DNA of 64,000 nt from Flavobacterium frigidimaris. GTDB lineage: Bacteria; Bacteroidota; Bacteroidia; Flavobacteriales; Flavobacteriaceae. The DNA is taken from assembly GCA_900129595.1 (NCBI GenBank), contig FQWG01000003.1, positions 1-64,000 on the forward strand. The letters are read 5' to 3'. Position numbers and translations under genes: made by a program. Shown in pieces: positions 16,363 to 24,162 of this stretch. A model generated the notes under the pieces. That model worked only from the letters and a program-made list of their open reading frames with translations, had not been told where the DNA came from and made no database searches. Position 1 is the stretch's first letter. The number at the start of each line of letters is the position of its first letter.

Positions 16363-17724
16363 ATGAAAATCTCACTGACTCAAAAGTACAATGTCCCAGG
16401 TCCAAGATACACTAGTTATCCAACAGTTCCGTACTGGAACGAAAGTGATTTCACAGATCAAAAATGGATAGCGTCTTTTCAGAAAGCATTTCTAGAAAGT
16501 AATTCTCAAAACGGAATCAGCTTATACATACACTTACCATTTTGCGAAAGCATGTGTACTTTTTGCGGCTGCAATAAACGCATCACTAAAAACCACTCTG
16601 TAGAAGAAACGTACATAAATGCAGTTTTAAAAGAATGGGATTTATACTGCCAGTTATTACCGGAAAAACCAATCATCAAAGAGATACATTTAGGCGGAGG
16701 AACTCCGACCTTTTTCTCTATACAAAATTTAGAATTTCTAATCAACGGCATCCTTTCTAAAGCAAATAAAGCCGATAACTATGAGTTTAGTTTTGAAGGC
16801 CACCCCAACAACACTACCTACGAACACCTTAAAAAATTATATGATTTAGGGTTTCGCCGCGTTAGTTTTGGTGTTCAGGATTATGCTGAAAAGGTTCAGA
16901 AAGCCATTCATAGAATTCAACCTTTTCACAATGTTGCCAAAGTAACTTTTTGGGCAAAAGAAATTGGTTATACTTCTATAGGTCATGATATTATATTTGG
17001 TCTTCCTTTTCAAACAATTGAAAATGTAATTGATACTATAGAAAAAACCAACTCTCTAAAACCGGACCGTCTGGCCTTTTACAGCTATGCTCACGTGCCC
17101 TGGATAAAAGGAAACGGACAACGCGGATTTAATGACGAAAATCTTCCTAAAGATGCTGAAAAAAGAAAATTGTATGAAACCGGAAAACAAATGCTTTCTA
17201 AAAACGGGTATCACGAAATAGGAATGGATCATTTTGCCTTAGCATCTGATAGTTTGTATAAAGCAACAACAAACAAAGAATTGCATCGCAATTTCATGGG
17301 TTACAGTGCTTCAAAAACACAACTGATGATCGGTTTAGGTGTTTCATCTATTAGCGACAGCTGGTATAGTTTTGCACAAAACACAAAAAGCATAGAAGAA
17401 TATTATCAATTGCTGGAAGAAAACAAATTACCGGTCGTAAAAGGTCATATACTAAACGATGAGGATTTGATTATTAGAAAACATATCTTAAACCTGACAT
17501 GTGAATTTGAAACTTCCTGGAATAATGAATTGTATTTTAAAGAAATCCCGGCTGTTTTAGAACATCTGAAAGAAATCGAAAAAGATCAATTGATTACCGT
17601 TGAAGAAAATAAGATTAAAATCACAGCTGCAGGAAGACCTTTTGTCCGCAATATCTGTATGGCTTTTGATTTACATTTAAAAAGAAAATCACCGGAAACA
17701 AACTTGTTTTCGATGACTGTTTAG
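16363..17724 (+). CDS. hemN: Oxygen-independent coproporphyrinogen III oxidase
   Basis: HemN is a radical SAM enzyme that decarboxylates coproporphyrinogen III without oxygen. The cluster cysteines are C61, C65 and C68 in CESMCTFC, with the extra Cys two residues on as in E. coli. PGPRYTSYPTVPYW at the N-terminus and GGGTPTFF further on are family motifs. I choose ATG 16363 (453 residues). A TTG 24 bases earlier lies inside the promoter. An Fnr-type box is upstream, which fits use at low oxygen with the cbb3 oxidase. Its stop overlaps that of the convergent gene by 4 bases. Confidence 0.93.
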   Translation: MKISLTQKYNVPGPRYTSYPTVPYWNESDFTDQKWIASFQKAFLESNSQNGISLYIHLPFCESMCTFCGCNKRITKNHSVEETYINAVLKEWDLYCQLLPEKPIIKEIHLGGGTPTFFSIQNLEFLINGILSKANKADNYEFSFEGHPNNTTYEHLKKLYDLGFRRVSFGVQDYAEKVQKAIHRIQPFHNVAKVTFWAKEIGYTSIGHDIIFGLPFQTIENVIDTIEKTNSLKPDRLAFYSYAHVPWIKGNGQRGFNDENLPKDAEKRKLYETGKQMLSKNGYHEIGMDHFALASDSLYKATTNKELHRNFMGYSASKTQLMIGLGVSSISDSWYSFAQNTKSIEEYYQLLEENKLPVVKGHILNDEDLIIRKHILNLTCEFETSWNNELYFKEIPAVLEHLKEIEKDQLITVEENKIKITAAGRPFVRNICMAFDLHLKRKSPETNLFSMTV

Positions 17725-18422
17725 TGACAATCAGGAGTTCCTTGTACAAACAAACTCATAGTTGACGGAGAGATATAAGGAATTCCTAAACCAAGCCCTC
17801 TAAGGATAAACAAAACACCTATTACTACTGCTACATACGGAATTGCCTTTTGGATCTTATTTCTAAAAGGAAGCTTTATCAATGAATTTACATAAACAAC
17901 GATCGTCATTAAAGGCACCGTTCCCAACCCAAACAGTATCATATACAAAACCCCAAAACCGGCACTTTGCATTGCAATTGCACCAAATAAGGCAACATAA
18001 ACCATTCCGCAGGGTAAAAAACCGTTTAACAATCCTATTGTAAAAAGAGATTTATAGGTTTTCTTTTTGAATTGATTTCCCAGACTTGATTTTATCTTTG
18101 AAATAATTCTATAAACGGGTTTTGAAAAATTGTATTTGGAAAAAACTTTTTCAGGGACCAATACCACAAGAATCATGGCTACCCCAATAAAAACAGACAT
18201 TTTTTGTTGCAGTCCGGCCAGAAAAAAGCCTCGTCCCAATAATCCGAAAATTAATCCGATTATTGCATATGCAGTCAATCTTCCTAAATGATAGGTTATC
18301 ATCTGAGTTACTTTTTTTGCCTCATTCTGATGATCAACAGGAAGCATCATAGCAATTGGACCACACATTCCGATACAATGCAGGCTGCTAATCAAACCTA
18401 ATATGAAAGCTGAGTATAGCAT
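17721..18422 (-). CDS. TauE/UreH-like membrane protein at the end of the cbb3 cluster
   Basis: The 233-residue protein has about six transmembrane segments. SLHCIGMCGP (14-23) and LNGFLPCGMVY are paired Cys motifs known from the UreH/DsbD-like branch of the TauE family. Genes of this branch often sit beside cco genes, and relatives have been linked to copper handling for cbb3 oxidase. Here it is the last gene after ccoH, which suggests a role in metal delivery or assembly. The C-terminus ends with another Cys and His (GTPDCH). The transported substrate is inferred. Confidence 0.8.
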   Translation of the reverse strand: MLYSAFILGLISSLHCIGMCGPIAMMLPVDHQNEAKKVTQMITYHLGRLTAYAIIGLIFGLLGRGFFLAGLQQKMSVFIGVAMILVVLVPEKVFSKYNFSKPVYRIISKIKSSLGNQFKKKTYKSLFTIGLLNGFLPCGMVYVALFGAIAMQSAGFGVLYMILFGLGTVPLMTIVVYVNSLIKLPFRNKIQKAIPYVAVVIGVLFILRGLGLGIPYISPSTMSLFVQGTPDCH

Positions 18423-18497
18423 TCTTGATGTTTTTTTGTTCGGTAAACCGGTATTTTTTTACCAATATTTAACTCCTGTTGGAATTATTTTGCAGAG

Positions 18498-18514
18498 ATC
18501 AAATACAATTTGAT
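18498..18514. promoter_or_regulatory. Palindrome ATCAAAT-ACA-ATTTGAT
   Basis: A perfect inverted repeat of 7 bases with a 3-base centre lies between ccoH and the TauE-like gene. It is not an Fnr box because the half-sites face the other way. It may be an operator or a weak hairpin. Confidence 0.3.
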
Positions 18515-18544
18515 ACAGAATGTTTTTTCGACAATCTCAAGTAA

Positions 18545-18994
18545 CTAATTTACGTAAATCACTTCTTTACTCAGATACTTCGTTCCATTGTATTCCCATT
18601 CCATATTTACATCCCAACGGCCCTTAATCAATTTCTTTTGCGGAATAAGCAAAGATGAATTGGTTAAAGCAAGCTGAGTGTCAAAATCAAATTTCTTGTT
18701 TGAAGGGCGGTACAATAATACACTTCCCTTTACTTTATCACTTTCAAAAGTGGAAGGAAAAGCGATTTTCACACCACTATCACTGTACGAAATAGAAGGT
18801 TTGTACTGTAAATCATGAGCATTTTGAATTCGGGCCATTTCATCCTGAAAATGTGAATCATGTTTGTAGTACTCTTCTACTACTAAATCATTATCATACT
18901 TACTATTCGATTGTACTTCAAAAACAAAATATAATATAAAAGTCATAAACAATCCAAATGCTATGACAATTCCGGTTCCCCAATTGATTTTCAT
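18545..18994 (-). CDS. ccoH: FixH/CcoH cbb3 oxidase assembly protein
   Basis: The 149-residue protein has one N-terminal helix (GTGIVIAFGLFMTFILYFVF) and a periplasmic domain with VVEEYYKHDSHFQDEMAR, the FixH signature. CcoH assists maturation of the cbb3 oxidase. It lies 100 bases after ccoG in the same direction and is probably part of the same transcript. Confidence 0.88.
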   Translation of the reverse strand: MKINWGTGIVIAFGLFMTFILYFVFEVQSNSKYDNDLVVEEYYKHDSHFQDEMARIQNAHDLQYKPSISYSDSGVKIAFPSTFESDKVKGSVLLYRPSNKKFDFDTQLALTNSSLLIPQKKLIKGRWDVNMEWEYNGTKYLSKEVIYVN

Positions 18995-19094
18995 ATTTGT
19001 AGATTTTATTTGTTATTGGTCAAATACGGTGTCGCCTTTTTATTTGTTTTGCTTCAAAAAGTTGTACTCGTGGCGATTTCACGTTATTTTTTTA

Positions 19095-20513
19095 CTAATT
19101 AAAACTTCGTGGTCCTAAAAAATTTGTTGTGGTTGTTTCCAGCAATTCCTTGCCATTATAAACTCCAATTTTTACTTTGGTTTTATCACTTTCCAAAAGA
19201 ACTTCGTCAATTTCTATAAACAATGTTCCTTGCGAAATACCTTCTTTTAACACTTTGAAATGCTGTTTCCCTACATTTTCGATACTTCCTTTCTGATCAA
19301 TTAGTTCAAAATGAATATCATTATAATCCTTCATTGTTTTATTTACAATCTTGTAGGTATAAACATTACTGATTTTATCTCCCTTATGCTGAAATAGCTG
19401 TCCCGGCAAACGCAGAATAACGGCCTGAACATCTGTTCTTAAAAACAGCATTCCAACAAAAACACTTAAAAGGATAAACAAAACAGCCGTATAACCTTTC
19501 ATTCTTGCTGTAAACTTAAAAGGTTCTTTCCTCGCAATTTCATCTTCAGAAGCGTATCTGATAAGACCTTTTGGCAAACCAACACTATCCATAATTGTAT
19601 CGCATTCGTCGATACAAGCAGTACAATTAGTACATTCTAACTGTGTTCCGTTTCTTATATCAATTCCCATAGGGCAAACGTGTACACATTGATGACAATC
19701 GATACAATCTCCTTTTCCTGTTGTGGCCCTGTCTTCTTTTTTATTGAATTTTGCACGGCCGGCTTCTTTTTCGCCACGTACAAAATCATAGGCAACATTG
19801 ATCGATTTATTATCTAAAAGAACGCCTTGCAATCTTCCGTAGGGACAAGCAATAATACAAACCTGCTCACGAAACCAAACAAATACAAAATAGAAAACTC
19901 CGGTAAAAATTAATAATGCAATGAAATTACTAGATTGCTGAATCGGTCCTTCCTCAACCATTAAAAACAATTGATCGCTGCCTACTAAATAAGCCAAAAA
20001 CACATTTGCTATTCCAAACGAAATTAGAAAAAAGATCAACCATTTGGTGAGTCGTTTTCGGATTTTTTCGGCATTCCATTCTTGTCTGGCCAATCGGGAT
20101 TGTGCACCACGATCACCATCAATCCAATATTCGATCCGGCGAAAAACCATTTCCAGAAAAATAGTCTGCGGACAAATCCATCCGCAAAAAATCCTTCCAA
20201 ATACAACCGTAAACAAGATAATAAAAACAATCCCCACAAGCATTGATATCACGAAGAGATAAAAATCCTGAGGCCAAAATGGAAATCCAAAAATATTGAA
20301 ACGTCGCTCCATTACATTAAACATCATAAATTGGTTTCCGTTTACTTTTATAAACGGATTAGCAATTAAAATGGCCAATAAAATGTAGCTGACTATTTTT
20401 CGATATTCATAGAACTTACCAGACGGTTTTTTAGGAAAAATAAATTTTCGATTACCCCCTTCATCAATAGTTCCAATGGTATCTCTAAAAGCTTCGTCTG
20501 GTAAATTTGACAT
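19095..20513 (-). CDS. ccoG: CcoG, cbb3 oxidase accessory protein
   Basis: CcoG has been shown in other bacteria to reduce Cu(II) for insertion into cbb3 oxidase. The 472-residue protein has several transmembrane helices, with CGWICPQT and CIIACPYGR in the membrane part. Two 4Fe-4S sets, CIDCHQCVHVCP and CTNCTACIDEC, are followed by a last helix and a C-terminal domain of about 100 residues. It starts 12 bases after the ccoP stop, so it belongs to the same operon. Confidence 0.95.
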   Translation of the reverse strand: MSNLPDEAFRDTIGTIDEGGNRKFIFPKKPSGKFYEYRKIVSYILLAILIANPFIKVNGNQFMMFNVMERRFNIFGFPFWPQDFYLFVISMLVGIVFIILFTVVFGRIFCGWICPQTIFLEMVFRRIEYWIDGDRGAQSRLARQEWNAEKIRKRLTKWLIFFLISFGIANVFLAYLVGSDQLFLMVEEGPIQQSSNFIALLIFTGVFYFVFVWFREQVCIIACPYGRLQGVLLDNKSINVAYDFVRGEKEAGRAKFNKKEDRATTGKGDCIDCHQCVHVCPMGIDIRNGTQLECTNCTACIDECDTIMDSVGLPKGLIRYASEDEIARKEPFKFTARMKGYTAVLFILLSVFVGMLFLRTDVQAVILRLPGQLFQHKGDKISNVYTYKIVNKTMKDYNDIHFELIDQKGSIENVGKQHFKVLKEGISQGTLFIEIDEVLLESDKTKVKIGVYNGKELLETTTTNFLGPRSFN

Positions 20514-20525
20514 GATTTATTGTAA

Positions 20526-21464
20526 TTATTTTTTAACTTCAGTACTATCTGCTGGTGTACTTGCTGTGGTATCTTTTTTTGGAGCACTTTCGTCTACCCA
20601 TATTTCACCTTCCGGTTCTTTTGGATCCTTAGGATTAGTTCCCTGCAAGGATAAAATGTAGCTCGCTACTTTTTGAATTTCCTTTGGTTTCAAAGTTCCT
20701 TTCCAGGCAATCATTCCTTTTCCGTCACGACCTCCATTGGTTATTGTATGGAATAATTCTTTAATTCCTCCGCCCAAAATCCAATGATCGTCTGTCAGGT
20801 TTGGTCCAATTTGTCCACCACCATCAGCACGGTGACATGCAGCACAATTGGTTGTAAATATCTCTTTACCTGCTGCCAGGCTTTCAGGATCTGTTAGTAA
20901 AACTACTGTCTTTTCATCCATTAAGTCCGGTGCCGTTTTAAGATATTCGTCGACATCAATTTTTGCCTGAGCCATTTCTTTTTTAAGCTCTGTTTCCTGA
21001 TCATCTCCTCCAAACATTTCGTAACGGGCAAAATAAACAACTCCAAAAACAATACAGATATAGAATAAATAGACCCACCATGGCGGTAAATTATTGTCTA
21101 ACTCTTTAATACCATCATAATCATGATCCATTAATAAGTCACCTTCTTTTTCTATAGGCTGCGTTTTAGTCAGCTTTTGCATCAAATCTTTGTACCAAGT
21201 GCTTTCTGTTAGGCTCAAACTATTTTCGTATTCGAGTTTCGCCTTTTCTTCCGGTGACATCAATTGGTACATAACACGATTAACAGCACTTAAAGTAATT
21301 TCGATTGCAATCAGAATAAACAGAAATACAAACAAAAAGACTGAAACCATTGGATACTTTATAAAAGCAGGTCTGTCGCCTGAATCTATGAAATATTCCA
21401 TCAAACCAAAAACGATGAAGAAAATCAGCGGTACTCTTATATATGCTGGGAAAAACTTTTTCAT
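20526..21464 (-). CDS. ccoP: cbb3 oxidase subunit III with a single cytochrome c domain
   Basis: The 312-residue protein has two extra N-terminal membrane helices (about 8-24 and 38-60), then the FixP motif YDGIKELDNNLPPWWVYLFY with a third helix (128-148), and one cytochrome c domain with CAACH at 207-211 and an axial Met in GKGMIAW. Proteobacterial CcoP has two haems. This one has one. The C-terminus is an acidic Pro/Asp/Ser-rich tail. It passes electrons to the catalytic subunit. The gap to ccoQ is one base. Confidence 0.92.
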   Translation of the reverse strand: MKKFFPAYIRVPLIFFIVFGLMEYFIDSGDRPAFIKYPMVSVFLFVFLFILIAIEITLSAVNRVMYQLMSPEEKAKLEYENSLSLTESTWYKDLMQKLTKTQPIEKEGDLLMDHDYDGIKELDNNLPPWWVYLFYICIVFGVVYFARYEMFGGDDQETELKKEMAQAKIDVDEYLKTAPDLMDEKTVVLLTDPESLAAGKEIFTTNCAACHRADGGGQIGPNLTDDHWILGGGIKELFHTITNGGRDGKGMIAWKGTLKPKEIQKVASYILSLQGTNPKDPKEPEGEIWVDESAPKKDTTASTPADSTEVKK

Positions 21465-21465
21465 T

Positions 21466-21660
21466 TTACTTATCTTTTGAAATTATACTGTACCCTTCAT
21501 CTAAAGGTATTTCACTCATTTCCTGAATTTTTTCTTTATTATATGAGAATACCCAAAAACCTAATCCTACAAAGAAGAAAAAGAATATCAGGAGAGAAAG
21601 TATCGGGTAAATCTCTATACCCGAAATAGTCTCCATATTGTGTTTTATTTGTTCAAACAT
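21466..21660 (-). CDS. ccoQ: CcoQ/FixQ small cbb3 subunit
   Basis: This 64-residue protein has one helix (IYPILSLLIFFFFFVGLGFW) followed by a short charged tail (YNKEKIQEMSEIPLDEG), as in CcoQ. It lies between ccoNO and ccoP with gaps of 7 bases and 1 base. The small size means the name rests mainly on position and topology. Confidence 0.85.
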   Translation of the reverse strand: MFEQIKHNMETISGIEIYPILSLLIFFFFFVGLGFWVFSYNKEKIQEMSEIPLDEGYSIISKDK

Positions 21661-21667
21661 AGTGCTG

Positions 21668-23854
21668 TTATTTAGAAGTCTCTTTTACTTTTATATCGGT
21701 TCCAAGTCTTTGTATGTAAGCAATCAAAGCCACAATTTCTCTCTCATTCATTGGTACGAATTTTTCGCCTTTTGCAGCTGCCTTTTTCTTACTGTCTTCA
21801 TAACTTTTTACAAAGTCAGGATCGTTTTTTAAACTTGTTTCAATCGCAATTGCCTGAGCTCGTAATGTTTTTTGAGCATTTGCAACTTCATCTTCTGTAT
21901 AAGGAACACCAAGTGTCACCATTACCTGCATTTTCTTCTGAGTTAGGGATATATCCATTGGCTCATTGTCGAATAACCATTTGTAACCTGGCATAATTGA
22001 ACCTGCAGAAGTACTTTGTGGATTCCACATATGATTAAAGTGCCAGTTGTCATTATACTTTCCTCCTACTCTTAATAAATCAGGACCTGTACGTTTTGAT
22101 CCCCAAAGGAATGGATGATCGTACACAAATTCCCCTGCTTTTGATTGTGGTCCGTAACGTTCTACTTCACTTCTAAAAGGACGAACGGATTGTGAGTGAC
22201 AACCCACACAGCCTTCTCTGATATACAAATCACGTCCTTCAAGTTCTAAAGGCGAGTAAGGCTTAACACTAGAAATAGTCGGAATATTCGATTTAACCAT
22301 AATGGTTGGTACAATTTGAATAATACCTCCAATTAAAATAGCGATTGTTGCTAAAATGGTCAACTGAATTGGTTTTCTTTCTAACCAGGTGTGGAATTTT
22401 TCTCCATTTAATCGATTAGGATTTATTTTTTGTAAAGCCGGAGCCTGAGCTAATTCATCTTCAATAGTATCACCTGCTCTAACGGTCATTATAATGTTGT
22501 ATACTAAAGTAAACATTCCAATTAAATACAAAGTACCTCCAATAGCTCTCATCCAATATAATGGCATAATTGCAGTCACTGTTTCAAGGAAGTTACCATA
22601 AGTTAGTGTACCGTCCGGATTAAACTGTTTCCACATTGAGGCTTGTTGAAAACCAGCAACATACATTGGTAATGTATATAAAATGATTCCTAAAGTACCG
22701 ATCCAGAAATGGAAGTTTGCCAGTTTTTTAGAGAATAATGTGCTTTTTGTCATTCGGGGAATCAACCAATAGATGATACCAAAAGACATAAACCCGTTCC
22801 ATGCTAAAGCTCCTACGTGAACGTGTGCCACGATCCAGTCTGTATAATGCGCAATAGCATTTACATTTTTCAAAGAAAGCATTGGTCCTTCAAAAGTTGC
22901 CATTCCATAACCTGTTATGGCTACCACAAAGAATTTTAGAACTGGTTCTTCACGAACTTTATCCCACGCACCTCTTAATGTCAAAAGTCCATTGATCATC
23001 CCTCCCCAAGATGGAGCAATAAGCATTACTGAAAATGCAACACCTAAATTTTGAGCCCAGTTTGGTAAAGCTGAATATAATAAGTGGTGAGGACCTGCCC
23101 AGATATAGATAAAAATCAAAGACCAAAAGTGAATAATTGATAATCTATAAGAGTAAACGGGACGGTTAGCTACCTTTGGTACAAAATAATACATCAACCC
23201 TAAAAATGGAGTTGTCAGGAAAAATGCCACCGCATTATGTCCGTACCACCATTGTACTAAGGCATCCTGAACACCTGCATAAACAGAGTAACTTTTTAAC
23301 GCTGATACCGGAATTTCGATATTATTAAAAATATGCAAAACCGCTACTGTAACGAATGTTGCCAGGTAAAACCAAATTGCAACATATAAGTGACGCTCTC
23401 TACGACGAAGCATTGTACCTATCATATTGATTCCCATCACTACCCAAATAACAGCGATAGCGATATCAATAGGCCATTCTAATTCAGCATATTCCTTTGA
23501 AGACGTATATCCCAGAGGCAATGTAATTGCAGCGGCAACAATGATAAGCTGCCAACCCCAGAAGTGTAAGTTACTTAAAAAATCACTAAACATTCTGGCT
23601 TTTAGCAAACGCTGAAGCGAATAATACATACCTGCAAAAAAGGCATTTCCAACAAAAGCAAAAATAACAGCATTGGTATGCAGGGGTCTTAACCGACCGT
23701 AGCTAAGCCACGAAATACCATCTGTGATGTTGGGAAAAAGGTACATAACCGCTAAGGTTAGCCCTACTAACATACCTACTACTCCAAAGAGAATAGTGGC
23801 GTAAATGAATTTTTTTACAATTTTGTTGTCGTAATAAAACTGTTCCATTTCCAT
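21668..23854 (-). CDS. ccoN: Fused cbb3 oxidase subunits I and II (CcoN-CcoO)
   Basis: The 728-residue protein joins the haem-copper subunit CcoN (about 1-470) to the monohaem CcoO (about 500-728). Metal ligands visible are H59 in LHTNAV, H206 in WWYGHNAV, H256 and H257 in GPHHLL, and H344 and H346 in AHVHVGAL. The CcoO part has CVGCH at 549-553. The fusion is common in Bacteroidetes. It reduces oxygen at high affinity and pumps protons. It follows ccoS by two bases, so one transcript starting at ccoS probably carries the operon. Confidence 0.97.
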   Translation of the reverse strand: MEMEQFYYDNKIVKKFIYATILFGVVGMLVGLTLAVMYLFPNITDGISWLSYGRLRPLHTNAVIFAFVGNAFFAGMYYSLQRLLKARMFSDFLSNLHFWGWQLIIVAAAITLPLGYTSSKEYAELEWPIDIAIAVIWVVMGINMIGTMLRRRERHLYVAIWFYLATFVTVAVLHIFNNIEIPVSALKSYSVYAGVQDALVQWWYGHNAVAFFLTTPFLGLMYYFVPKVANRPVYSYRLSIIHFWSLIFIYIWAGPHHLLYSALPNWAQNLGVAFSVMLIAPSWGGMINGLLTLRGAWDKVREEPVLKFFVVAITGYGMATFEGPMLSLKNVNAIAHYTDWIVAHVHVGALAWNGFMSFGIIYWLIPRMTKSTLFSKKLANFHFWIGTLGIILYTLPMYVAGFQQASMWKQFNPDGTLTYGNFLETVTAIMPLYWMRAIGGTLYLIGMFTLVYNIIMTVRAGDTIEDELAQAPALQKINPNRLNGEKFHTWLERKPIQLTILATIAILIGGIIQIVPTIMVKSNIPTISSVKPYSPLELEGRDLYIREGCVGCHSQSVRPFRSEVERYGPQSKAGEFVYDHPFLWGSKRTGPDLLRVGGKYNDNWHFNHMWNPQSTSAGSIMPGYKWLFDNEPMDISLTQKKMQVMVTLGVPYTEDEVANAQKTLRAQAIAIETSLKNDPDFVKSYEDSKKKAAAKGEKFVPMNEREIVALIAYIQRLGTDIKVKETSK

Positions 23855-23856
23855 AA

Positions 23857-24048
23857 TTATACTTGTTTTTCTTCTGTTGTTGAATTATTATTTTGGGGAG
23901 TAATTTTTGTCTCATCGTCAAAAAGCATTCTGACGGAGGGAGTATAATCATCATCGTACTGTCCGGATTTGACGGCGACAATGAAAGCAATGAAGAAACC
24001 TATTGCTACAAAAATGCTTACTGAGATTAATAGATAAATGACACTCAT
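23857..24048 (-). CDS. ccoS: CcoS cbb3 oxidase assembly protein
   Basis: The 63-residue protein has the N-terminal helix IYLLISVSIFVAIGFFIAFI followed by the CcoS pattern KSGQYDDDYTPSVRMLFDDE. CcoS is needed for cofactor insertion in the oxidase. It is the first gene of the operon, with an Fnr-type box and a promoter directly upstream. Confidence 0.93.
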   Translation of the reverse strand: MSVIYLLISVSIFVAIGFFIAFIVAVKSGQYDDDYTPSVRMLFDDETKITPQNNNSTTEEKQV

Positions 24049-24066
24049 ACCTTAAATTTATGTTAA

Positions 24067-24074
24067 CAAAATTA
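24067..24074 (-). promoter_or_regulatory. -7 promoter element of the ccoS-ccoNO operon
   Basis: The minus strand reads TAATTTTG, 19 bases before the ccoS ATG. Confidence 0.65.
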
Positions 24075-24095
24075 GTGAGTAATCGGCGTGTAAAA

Positions 24096-24111
24096 TATGA
24101 TAATTATCATA
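24096..24111 (-). promoter_or_regulatory. Fnr-type box upstream of ccoS
   Basis: TATGATAATTATCATA is a perfect 16-bp palindrome containing TGAT-N4-ATCA. Its centre is 33 bases from the centre of the -7 element, near -41. Confidence 0.75.
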
Positions 24112-24162
24112 ATAGAAGACTTATGTTAAATTTATAAAAAAAAGAGCTCCTATTATTTATAA

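Noticed and set aside
20526-21464. A second haem site in CcoP
   Set aside because: Only one CxxCH occurs in the protein.
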